DNA of 5,795 bases from RGIG1918 sp045536045 (GTDB lineage: Bacteria; Cyanobacteriota; Vampirovibrionia; Gastranaerophilales; Gastranaerophilaceae): contig JAZSMU010000038.1 of the NCBI GenBank assembly GCA_045536045.1, forward strand, positions 1 through 5,795, given 5' to 3'. Positions 1-5,459 of this stretch are shown here, one piece after another. Numbering within the stretch: position 1 is the first letter of the stretch; the number at the start of each line of letters is the position of its first letter. The notes beneath the pieces were generated by a model. That model was not told the DNA's origin and did not search any database. It worked only from the letters and a program-made list of their open reading frames with translations. The position numbers were made by a program, and so were the translations under genes.

Positions 1-65
1 ATTCTTTATATATAATGATTTTTGTTTCATTCTTTCAGATTATAGCTCTTAAACATTCTTTGTTG
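1..65 (+). repeat. Left arm of a 65-bp inverted repeat at the window edge
   Basis: This segment matches the reverse complement of 225-289 at 63 of 65 positions; the arms are separated by 159 bp. The differences are C at 32 and G at 38, where the other arm would give T and A. Read on the plus strand in the frame of the cyclase-like gene, this arm encodes the same residues as codons about 91-112 of that gene, and both differences are silent (Phe TTT/TTC, Gln CAA/CAG). Similarity stops sharply after base 65. The arm begins at base 1, so it may extend beyond the window. Confidence 0.93.
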
Positions 66-560
66 AGTATCAGATTTATTAAACTTACTAATATTCTTAG
101 GATTTATTATTATTCTAGGATAATTAGCAATTTCATTTTCAAGTTTATATGCTTGAGTTAATGCCTTACCATACACAAAATTTTCATCAATATAAAAATC
201 ATCAATTACGATACTACCTCTAACCAACAAAGAATGTTTAAGAGCTATAATTTGAAAAAATGAAACAAAAATCATTATATATAAAGAATTTATTGAATTA
301 GTAGTATCACCAAAATATTCTTCGTATGGAATTGAAATAATTATATTATCTGAAAATATTTTTGTTTTGGTAATTAATCTATAAATATTTTGATTATTAG
401 CTTTCAATATTGAAATGGTTTCATTATATAATTGATAAATTTTATTTAGATAATCTTCACTATTTTCAGAGTTAATGAATTTTTTTGCACCCAAAATATC
501 CATATAAGCAACAAAATATGGTGAAAGTTTTATTTTTTCTTTCGGGGCTTTATTTTGCAT
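27..560 (-). CDS. Class III nucleotidyl cyclase-like protein, 3' end disrupted
   Basis: The frame gives 177 residues. It resembles a widespread uncharacterised family with a class III adenylate/guanylate cyclase-like fold: YMDILGAKKF near residue 19 (Asp21 as first metal ligand), FSDNIIIS near 69 (Asp71 as second), RGSIVIDD at 114-121 and GKALTQAYKLE at 131-141. The Asn and Arg of classical cyclases (NxxxR) appear replaced by Thr/Gln135-136 and Lys139, so activity is uncertain. About the last 13 residues are encoded by the antisense of the inverted repeat arm 1-65 and are unlikely to be authentic; the real C-terminus is missing. The start follows directly on the upstream stop (TAA|ATG), with AGAGG 11 bases upstream inside the preceding gene, indicating translational coupling. 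It is the last visible gene of the hsdM operon. The fold call is by motif memory; function is unproven. Confidence 0.6.
   Translation of the reverse strand: MQNKAPKEKIKLSPYFVAYMDILGAKKFINSENSEDYLNKIYQLYNETISILKANNQNIYRLITKTKIFSDNIIISIPYEEYFGDTTNSINSLYIMIFVSFFQIIALKHSLLVRGSIVIDDFYIDENFVYGKALTQAYKLENEIANYPRIIINPKNISKFNKSDTQQRMFKSYNLKE
225..289 (-). repeat. Right arm of the 65-bp inverted repeat, inside the cyclase-like gene
   Basis: This is the partner of the arm at 1-65, related by position i to 290-i. It lies in the middle of the minus-strand cyclase-like reading frame and encodes the hydrophobic stretch before the RGS motif. It fits the protein fold well, so it is probably the original copy, while 1-65 is a second copy in opposite orientation. 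Confidence 0.93.
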
Positions 561-812
561 TTAAAAATTTACCTCTTTTAAATTTTCAATCCATGCTTTC
601 ATTACAATAGCTTGATTATCAATATTACGTTTAGCTATCTCTAATGGATTGTGCATTTTGGCTATTTCTGAGCCTCTATCAACAATTGCTTTAGCTAAGT
701 CTTTTCGTTCTCTGTCTGTTAAATATTGTCCAGAAACTAATTTGCCAAACTTTTCAGCAATTTCTTTATCACTCATTAAAATATTCAAAATCTCTTTATC
801 GTTACTTTGCAT
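561..812 (-). CDS. Unrecognised 83-residue, probably helical soluble protein
   Basis: I do not recognise this protein. It is small, charged and predicted by eye to be largely alpha-helical, with no signal peptide, membrane segment or cysteine pair. It contains a basic/acidic stretch LTDRERKDLAKAIVDRG at about 31-47 and a C-terminal helix ending AWIENLKEVNF. Its ATG lies inside the last codons of the membrane protein gene (11-base overlap), preceded by an A-rich, weak AAGGA-like site, so translation is probably coupled to that gene. Its stop abuts the next ATG. The tight packing between a membrane protein and a cyclase-like protein suggests a partner or accessory role in the same module, which is inference only. 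A plus-strand frame over 649-876 is its antisense shadow and was not called. Confidence 0.72.
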   Translation of the reverse strand: MQSNDKEILNILMSDKEIAEKFGKLVSGQYLTDRERKDLAKAIVDRGSEIAKMHNPLEIAKRNIDNQAIVMKAWIENLKEVNF

Positions 813-1497
813 TTTCTTTTACTTTTTCCTTTTTAGAACAAAACAATTCTTTGATTATTTCTATAGAAAAATTTAACACATATATAATAGCTTTTACTTT
901 AAAAAAGAATGGAACGATATGTTTTTTATAAGCCTTTTGTATAAATAAAGGTGTAAAAAAACTTGCTATTCTTTTTATTAAACATCCTATTGTGCCATAT
1001 ATTGTAATGGTTTGAGTTGCAGGATTTTCTTCAAATATACTTTTTGCTTGAAATAAACTTGCTAACAAATCTGTTATGTAATTAAATGAATTTTTTAAAT
1101 AAAAGAAGTTTAATTCAAATTTATCATGTTCAATAAACCATTTTTTTGCTTTTGTATAAGAATCTTTAATAAATTGAATATCAATTTTGTTAACATATTT
1201 TTCATATTCAGCAACTCTAGGTTCATATGAAATAAATAAATCTATTATTTTTCTTATTTTATTCGTTTCTTTCGAATCAATAATTGCGTTGAAATCTTTT
1301 TCAAAATCTTCAGCTAGAGATATAAAATTTTTCTCTAATTTGTCCATAAATTCGCAATACATCTTAAAGTGAACTAACTTGTATTGTTGATATGCAATAT
1401 ATGCCATTATAATAGTAACAACAAAAGGAAAAATAGCCCAAATTAATTTTATCAAAGGGTCATATTCTTTTATTAAATTGTTTATAGAACATAACAT
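802..1497 (-). CDS. Single-pass membrane protein of unknown function in the hsdM operon
   Basis: A 231-residue protein with one clear transmembrane helix at about residues 16-37 (LIKLIWAIFPFVVTIIMAYIA), followed by YQQYKLVHFKMY. The central part (45-155) is charged and helical, possibly coiled coil. A second hydrophobic but Lys/Arg-interrupted region at about 162-213 could be membrane-associated. The C-terminus is very lysine-rich. The short N-terminal tail, single helix and long polar domain recall small anchored proteins often found beside defence genes, but I cannot name the family and see no cyclic-nucleotide-binding motif. The ATG directly follows the hsdM stop (TAG|ATG), with GGAG 9 bases upstream, so this start is well supported. 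A role as membrane effector or anchor for the downstream cyclase-like protein is inference. Confidence 0.75.
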   Translation of the reverse strand: MLCSINNLIKEYDPLIKLIWAIFPFVVTIIMAYIAYQQYKLVHFKMYCEFMDKLEKNFISLAEDFEKDFNAIIDSKETNKIRKIIDLFISYEPRVAEYEKYVNKIDIQFIKDSYTKAKKWFIEHDKFELNFFYLKNSFNYITDLLASLFQAKSIFEENPATQTITIYGTIGCLIKRIASFFTPLFIQKAYKKHIVPFFFKVKAIIYVLNFSIEIIKELFCSKKEKVKENAK

Positions 1498-2946
1498 CTA
1501 CACCAACTCCATAATTTTAGCTAAAATCTTAGAAGATTCTTCATCTAATTCTTGCATTTCTTTTAGGATTTCTTTTGGTTCACGATATACAACTTCATCA
1601 TTTTTATTTGGATTTTTTACAGATAAATCAACTGTTTCACTATCAATATCTGCTAAATCTACAACCCAAGAATTATCAGAGTTTTTAAATCCATTAAGTT
1701 GCTCTAAGAAATCTGCCAAATCGTTTTCGTTCAAAGGATTTGTTTTGCCTAAATTTCTATCAAGATTTAATTGACAATACCAAATCTTTTTAGTTGGCTC
1801 GCCTTTTTTAAAGAATAGCACAACAGTCTTAACTCCTGCAGAAAAGACTTTTGCTGGCAAATCAAGAACTGCGTACAAGTTACAAGATTCAAGCAACTCT
1901 TTTCTAACTTCTTTTGCATCACCATTAGAAAGGAATGTGTTTTTAATAACAATCCCCGCCATTCCGCCAGCTTTTAAGCTTTTAATAAAATGTTGTAAGA
2001 ATAGATAAGCTGTTTCACTAGAACGAATAGGGAAGTTTTGCTCAACTGATGCAATATCTTCACTTGCTCCAAAAGGTGGGTTTGCAAGAATTACATCATA
2101 TTTATCTTTTTCTTGAATTTGCATTATGTTTTCTGAAAGCGTATTTGTGTGAATAATATTCGGTGCTTCAACGCCATGCAAAATCATATTCATTGTGCCT
2201 ATGATATAAGGAATTGGCTTTGCTTCTTTACCGAACAAAGTTTTTTCTTGTAATGTTTTCATATCATCAACAGATAATTCTTTTGAGTTCTTTAAATAAT
2301 CAAACGCTTCAACCAAGAATCCTGCAGAGCCTAGGGCACCGTCATAAATTCGGTTTCCAATTTTTGGATTAATTGCTTTGATTATAGTTCTAATTAATGG
2401 ACGAGGTGTGTAATATTCGCCACCATTACGTCCTGAATTGCCCATGTTTTGGATTTTATCTTCATACAAGCAAGACAGCTCATGTTTTTCTTCACTTGTT
2501 TGAAAACGCATTGTTTGAATAATATCAATAACTTGTCTTAAAATATAGCCACTTTGGAACTTGTTTGTAATTTCGTTGAAAATTTCGCCAATCTTATATT
2601 CAAGAGTATTTGCACTTTCTGCTCTTTGTTTAAAGCTTTTCAAGTAAGGAAATAATTCATTTCTAACAAAATCATTTAAATCATCACCAGTTTTAGCTTT
2701 GTCAAAATCAAGAGTTTTGTCAGCTTTTTGTGGATATGCCCAAGAACTCCAAGTATATTTCTTATCTAAAATCGAAGTATAGACTTTCCCATTGAGTTCA
2801 GCCTCTAAAGATTTGTTGATTTCTAAATCTTCAAGATATTTCAAAAACAATAGCCAAGAGGTTTGTTCTACATAATCAATCTCTGTTGAAAGCCCTTTGT
2901 CTTTTCTTAGTAAATTATCAATATTCTTAAAACTCTGTTCAAACAT
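1498..2946 (-). CDS. hsdM: Type I restriction-modification DNA methyltransferase subunit HsdM
   Basis: The modification subunit of a type I restriction-modification system transfers methyl from S-adenosylmethionine to adenine N6, with specificity supplied by HsdS. From the chosen start it has 482 residues, a normal HsdM length. The N-terminal helical domain begins MFEQSFKNIDNLLRK and contains the family pattern SWLLFLKYLEDLE. Then come GGEYYTPRPLI (about 175-185), SAM motif I DGALGSAGFL (about 202-211) and catalytic motif IV NPPF (about 289-292). The C-terminal helix is typical and complete. An in-frame extension of 28 codons to 3030 is open, but it runs through the promoter and palindrome and has no family resemblance; AGGTGG just before the ATG at 2946 fixes the shorter start. 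It heads an operon in which the next gene begins immediately after its stop. No hsdS or hsdR is visible, so its partners are either further downstream or elsewhere. Confidence 0.95.
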   Translation of the reverse strand: MFEQSFKNIDNLLRKDKGLSTEIDYVEQTSWLLFLKYLEDLEINKSLEAELNGKVYTSILDKKYTWSSWAYPQKADKTLDFDKAKTGDDLNDFVRNELFPYLKSFKQRAESANTLEYKIGEIFNEITNKFQSGYILRQVIDIIQTMRFQTSEEKHELSCLYEDKIQNMGNSGRNGGEYYTPRPLIRTIIKAINPKIGNRIYDGALGSAGFLVEAFDYLKNSKELSVDDMKTLQEKTLFGKEAKPIPYIIGTMNMILHGVEAPNIIHTNTLSENIMQIQEKDKYDVILANPPFGASEDIASVEQNFPIRSSETAYLFLQHFIKSLKAGGMAGIVIKNTFLSNGDAKEVRKELLESCNLYAVLDLPAKVFSAGVKTVVLFFKKGEPTKKIWYCQLNLDRNLGKTNPLNENDLADFLEQLNGFKNSDNSWVVDLADIDSETVDLSVKNPNKNDEVVYREPKEILKEMQELDEESSKILAKIMELV

Positions 2947-2949
2947 GTT

Positions 2950-2955
2950 CCACCT
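2950..2955 (-). promoter_or_regulatory. Ribosome binding site that decides the hsdM start
   Basis: On the minus strand AGGTGG is followed by AAC and the ATG at 2946, placing the AGG core 6 bases from the start. It supports translation from codon 29 of the longest open frame. Confidence 0.75.
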
Positions 2956-2968
2956 ATCTTCCGAGTTT

Positions 2969-2977
2969 ATTATAGCA
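2969..2977 (-). promoter_or_regulatory. Extended -10 promoter of the hsdM operon
   Basis: The minus strand reads TGCTATAAT, a perfect extended -10 (TGn plus TATAAT), 22 bases before the hsdM ATG. The hexamer 17 bases upstream (TCAAGC, 2992-2997) is a poor -35, which is tolerated by extended -10 promoters. The implied transcription start near 2962 leaves a short leader containing only the ribosome binding site. Confidence 0.65.
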
Positions 2978-3003
2978 CAAATAAGAATATTGCTTGACTT
3001 CCA

Positions 3004-3019
3004 ATCACTTCCAAGTGAT
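3004..3019. promoter_or_regulatory. 16-bp palindrome, candidate operator between hsdM and the small ORF
   Basis: ATCACTT-CC-AAGTGAT is a perfect inverted repeat of 7-base arms. It sits about 50 bases upstream of the inferred hsdM transcription start and 17 bases upstream of the small ORF's Shine-Dalgarno. The octamer ACTTCCAA also occurs twice, at 2997 and 3007, exactly 10 bp apart (one helical turn). No T-run follows, so a terminator is unlikely. Binding by a dimeric regulator is inference. Confidence 0.5.
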
Positions 3020-3035
3020 GTATGACTCAACCTAA

Positions 3036-3042
3036 AAGGAGG
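3036..3042 (+). promoter_or_regulatory. Strong Shine-Dalgarno of the 36-codon ORF
   Basis: AAGGAGG followed by a 6-base spacer (TTGTGT) and ATG at 3049 is an optimal site. It excludes the in-frame upstream ATG at 3022, which has no such signal and would translate through this site. Confidence 0.8.
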
Positions 3043-3048
3043 TTGTGT

Positions 3049-3159
3049 ATGGAAGAAAGATTTGTTATCAAAAGAAAAGATTTTAAAAAGCTAGAGCGAT
3101 ATGCTGAAAATATATACAATACAGCAAATCACATCCAACAAATTACATTACTAGAATAA
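3049..3159 (+). CDS. Small 36-residue charged protein, divergent from hsdM
   Basis: The frame ATG to TAA encodes MEERFVIKRKDFKKLERYAE, then 16 further residues ending ITLLE. It is strongly basic in the first half, likely a single amphipathic helix, with no hydrophobic membrane span. Support for being real is the near-perfect Shine-Dalgarno at 3036-3042, a clean stop, and a terminator about 40 bases downstream. It is transcribed away from hsdM, with a palindrome between the two. No clear plus-strand promoter was identified. I do not recognise the protein; it is too short for a typical helix-turn-helix controller of restriction systems. It could be a small regulator, an accessory peptide of the neighbouring system, or the remnant of a longer gene. 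Confidence 0.6.
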   Translation: MEERFVIKRKDFKKLERYAENIYNTANHIQQITLLE

Positions 3160-3196
3160 TTCTTTTAATTTTAACCACAAAAAACCTAACCAATAA

Positions 3197-3218
3197 AAAG
3201 AGGGCAGGTGCCCTCTTT
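3197..3218 (-). terminator. Rho-independent terminator, usable in both directions
   Basis: AAAGAGGGC-AGGT-GCCCTCTTT forms a perfect 9-bp stem with a 4-base loop. On the minus strand the stem is followed by further T's (TTATTG after CTTT), which suits the end of the SPFH gene stop at 3248. On the plus strand GTTTT follows, so it can also end the small ORF transcript. Confidence 0.88.
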
Positions 3219-3247
3219 GTTTTCCATATATTTTTAAATTTGTATGT

Positions 3248-4051
3248 TTATTTTTGCTTTATGTTTATGAATGGAACAGAATTTCCCATCATATATTGTG
3301 GCATTTTGCCGTCCCATTTTTTAACAGCTTCATATTCAACAAGAGCTTTGTTTTGAGTTAGGGCAGTTGCTCTAATTTTCATAGATTTTGCTTCTGCTTC
3401 TGCTGAAATTAGCTTTTGTTTTGCTTCTTCTTCAACTTGAACTGTTTTATTTTTAGCTTTTAGTGCTTCTTGTTCTGCAGTAACTTTTGATTCAATAGCT
3501 TTTTCAAAAACGGCAGAATAGTTGATATCTACAATTTGAAAACCAGTAACATTAATATAATTTTTTTCCATTTGTTCTTTTAATTTTTTCAAAATTTCTG
3601 CAGTTGCGATTGCTCTGTTTGCAACTAAATCTTGTGCGTTCCATTTTCCGATAACATCTTTAATATTGCCCTCAACAACAGGCATTAAAATTGTTTCAAC
3701 ATAATTCATGCCAACATTTCTGTACATATCTACAACATGATTTGGCATTAAATTATAGTTAATAACATAGTCTATTGTTGCTTGTTGAATGTCTTTTGTA
3801 TAAACTTCTGTAGAAATTTTTTCTTTTTTAGTTTTAACATTCATAACATGCATTTTTGAAATTGCAGGAGTGATTAGATGAATTCCCTCTGGATAATTTT
3901 TTGGAGAAACTTTACCCAAAGTAACCTTAACGCCTCTTTCGCCAACGCCAACTATTGCAATTGGATTAAATATGCATAATAAAACTACAACAGCAACAAC
4001 ACCAAGAAAAATGCCAGGCACTTTTGTGTCCATATTTGAAAAATCTAACAT
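3248..4051 (-). CDS. SPFH/prohibitin-family membrane protein
   Basis: A 267-residue member of the SPFH (stomatin, prohibitin, flotillin, HflK/C) superfamily, which forms large membrane-bound oligomers that scaffold membrane domains or regulate membrane proteases. A short N-terminus is followed by one transmembrane helix at about residues 12-34 (GIFLGVVAVVVLLCIFNP). The SPFH domain starts at VGVGERGVKVTLGKV (about 34-48), with the prohibitin-like EGIHLITPAI (55-64) and a VYTKDIQQATIDYVINY strand pair (83-99). A long alanine/glutamate/lysine-rich helix, likely coiled coil, spans about 182-245. The C-terminus NSVPFINIKQK resembles prohibitin-type tails. The start is set by AAGGAG with 6-base spacing before ATG. 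It stands alone on this strand with its own terminator, and is divergent from the kinase-methyltransferase gene. The specific partner is unknown. Confidence 0.9.
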   Translation of the reverse strand: MLDFSNMDTKVPGIFLGVVAVVVLLCIFNPIAIVGVGERGVKVTLGKVSPKNYPEGIHLITPAISKMHVMNVKTKKEKISTEVYTKDIQQATIDYVINYNLMPNHVVDMYRNVGMNYVETILMPVVEGNIKDVIGKWNAQDLVANRAIATAEILKKLKEQMEKNYINVTGFQIVDINYSAVFEKAIESKVTAEQEALKAKNKTVQVEEEAKQKLISAEAEAKSMKIRATALTQNKALVEYEAVKKWDGKMPQYMMGNSVPFINIKQK

Positions 4052-4192
4052 TTTGCACTCCTTAATTCCTAACTAAACTCTAGGATACAATTTTTTGCAA
4101 AATTCAACATCATTTAAAAAAAGTAAAAGGCAAAAATAGATGAACTTAAGCACTCGTCTTGCAAGCTTAAACACTAAAAAACCACTTCTCTT

Positions 4193-4221
4193 TTGCAAAC
4201 GGGCTTGAATTATGCTAAAAT
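4193..4221 (+). promoter_or_regulatory. Probable promoter of the kinase-methyltransferase gene
   Basis: TTGCAA (4193-4198) and TAAAAT (4216-4221) are separated by 17 bases, with TGC directly before the -10 making it an extended -10. The implied start near 4228 gives a leader of about 24 bases. The rest of the 4052-4245 gap holds a weak 6-bp inverted repeat (TTAAGC at 4145, GCTTAA at 4165) and no other gene that I can support. Confidence 0.55.
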
Positions 4222-4251
4222 TTTTTAAAGAACACGGCGAAAACATTGATT

Positions 4252-5391
4252 ATGAGAGAAAAAACGCAAGAAATATTTTGGAAATTTAAAAAATTTCTTT
4301 TAAAACTTTTTTATTGCCCACAAAAATTTTTTATTATAAATGGCGAATTTTTTTATGGTGGAAAACCTTGTGCAACAAAAAATAATATGCTTGCTCAAAA
4401 TAAAAAATATATTTTAAAAGTTGAAAATTTTAAGCACGATAAAAAAAGAAATAGCCTAGAAAAAGAATGTCGTTTTTTGAAATATTTAAACGGAATTGGC
4501 AACCTTTCTCAGCCAAAAATAATTAAAGTTGGCACTTGTTTTTATAAAAGACCCTACTATATTATGGAAAAACTTGTTAAAAAAGAGGGAATTAAGCCGT
4601 TTGATATTTTCTTTTCAATTTTAGAACAACAAAGGCAAGGTGTTATTCATAACGACACAAAAGCAGACAACATAATCTTTGATGGGGCAATTGCAAAACT
4701 TATAGACTACGACCAATCAATATATTCAAGAGAATTAAAAAGAAAATCAATTAGAGAAAATGTTGAATTTTTGGTTAAAAGAAGAAACGATAGCTGGTTT
4801 GTTGGCTATGGCTGGTGTGCTATTGGAGATAATGAAGAAGATATTTGGAAAAATGTTGATAAATGCTTTGAGGGCAACCGTTTCAATTTTTCTCTAACAT
4901 CACTTTATGAAAAAATGACGGAAAATGGCGAATGTTTTTGGGAATTAGACGAAGAAGAAATGTTTTCTAAAGGGAAAAATAATCTTAAAAATATTTCTCA
5001 TATTTTAAATCAAATTGAATTTAAAAAAGATGAAAAAATCTTGGATTTTGGCTCAGATATTGGCTCTTTGAGTTTGTATTTAGCAGATAAGGGAAATGTT
5101 TTTTTCTATGACCCAAATAATTATAAAATGCAAGCAACGCAAATGATTTCAAACATTTTACACAAAAAAATAACACCTTATAGCCTAACTCAAGAAAAAG
5201 ACTTTGATAGCGTGCTTTTCATAAACCACGAAATGAAATTAACTCCAGAATTTTTAGATTTAATTTCAAAAAAGACAAAAAGAATTGTTATTCAAGAAGA
5301 AAAAAATACGGAAAGAAATTTCAAAGATTTTAATTTAATTAAAGAATTTGAATTAGAAAACAACAAAGTTATAAAAGTGTTTGAAAAGTAG
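4252..5391 (+). CDS. Kinase-like / methyltransferase-like fusion protein
   Basis: A 379-residue two-domain protein. The N-terminal part (about 30-200) has a protein-kinase-like core: ILKVE with candidate ATP-binding Lys56, Glu-rich EKECRFLKYL as helix C, YYIMEKL as hinge, catalytic loop HNDTKADN (His133, Asp135, Asn140) and IDYDQS in place of DFG (Asp152). This pattern fits lipopolysaccharide-kinase/RIO-type small-molecule or glycan kinases. The C-terminal part (about 245-379) looks like a class I SAM methyltransferase: motif I ILDFGSDIGSLSLYLA, with Asp where the middle Gly of GxGxG is usual, acidic strand end FFYDPNN and DSVLFINHE. Such a pairing recalls WbdD, which phosphorylates and methylates O-antigen chain ends, though there the methyltransferase comes first. 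ATG 4252 was preferred over in-frame TTG 4246; neither has a clear ribosome binding site. tyrS follows after 68 bases, probably co-transcribed. No signal or membrane segment is obvious. The substrate is unknown. Confidence 0.75.
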   Translation: MREKTQEIFWKFKKFLLKLFYCPQKFFIINGEFFYGGKPCATKNNMLAQNKKYILKVENFKHDKKRNSLEKECRFLKYLNGIGNLSQPKIIKVGTCFYKRPYYIMEKLVKKEGIKPFDIFFSILEQQRQGVIHNDTKADNIIFDGAIAKLIDYDQSIYSRELKRKSIRENVEFLVKRRNDSWFVGYGWCAIGDNEEDIWKNVDKCFEGNRFNFSLTSLYEKMTENGECFWELDEEEMFSKGKNNLKNISHILNQIEFKKDEKILDFGSDIGSLSLYLADKGNVFFYDPNNYKMQATQMISNILHKKITPYSLTQEKDFDSVLFINHEMKLTPEFLDLISKKTKRIVIQEEKNTERNFKDFNLIKEFELENNKVIKVFEK

Positions 5392-5459
5392 CAAAATCTT
5401 GCAAAAATTCATTGTTTAAATTAAGTTAGAAGAAGAAAAATATTAAAAAAGAGGACAAA

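Noticed and set aside
1187..1372. Plus-strand 61-codon frame
   Set aside because: Antisense shadow of the membrane protein gene, with no start signal.
1478..1774. Plus-strand 98-codon frame, serine/phenylalanine-rich
   Set aside because: It is antisense to the hsdM 3' end, and its composition is typical of a reverse-strand shadow of an AT-rich gene.
1767..1952. Minus-strand 61-codon frame within hsdM
   Set aside because: It is an alternative-frame shadow of the conserved hsdM coding sequence, without a convincing ribosome binding site.
4145..4170. Hairpin TTAAGC...GCTTAA in the SPFH/kinase intergenic region as a possible riboswitch or terminator
   Set aside because: The stem is only 6 bp, AT-rich, with a 14-base loop and no T-run.
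4212..4289. Plus-strand 25-codon frame starting MLKFFKEHGENIDYERK
   Set aside because: It has no ribosome binding site, its ATG overlaps the likely -10 region, and it overlaps the kinase-like gene in another frame.
4095..5404. TTGCAA repeated at 4095, 4159, 4193 and 5399, with similar AAAATTC flanks at the first and last
   Set aside because: The hexamer is short, palindromic and common in AT-rich DNA; spacing is irregular. Only the 4193 copy has a well-placed -10.
5392..5459. T-box leader for tyrS
   Set aside because: The gap is only 68 bases, and no T-box sequence or terminator stem is visible.
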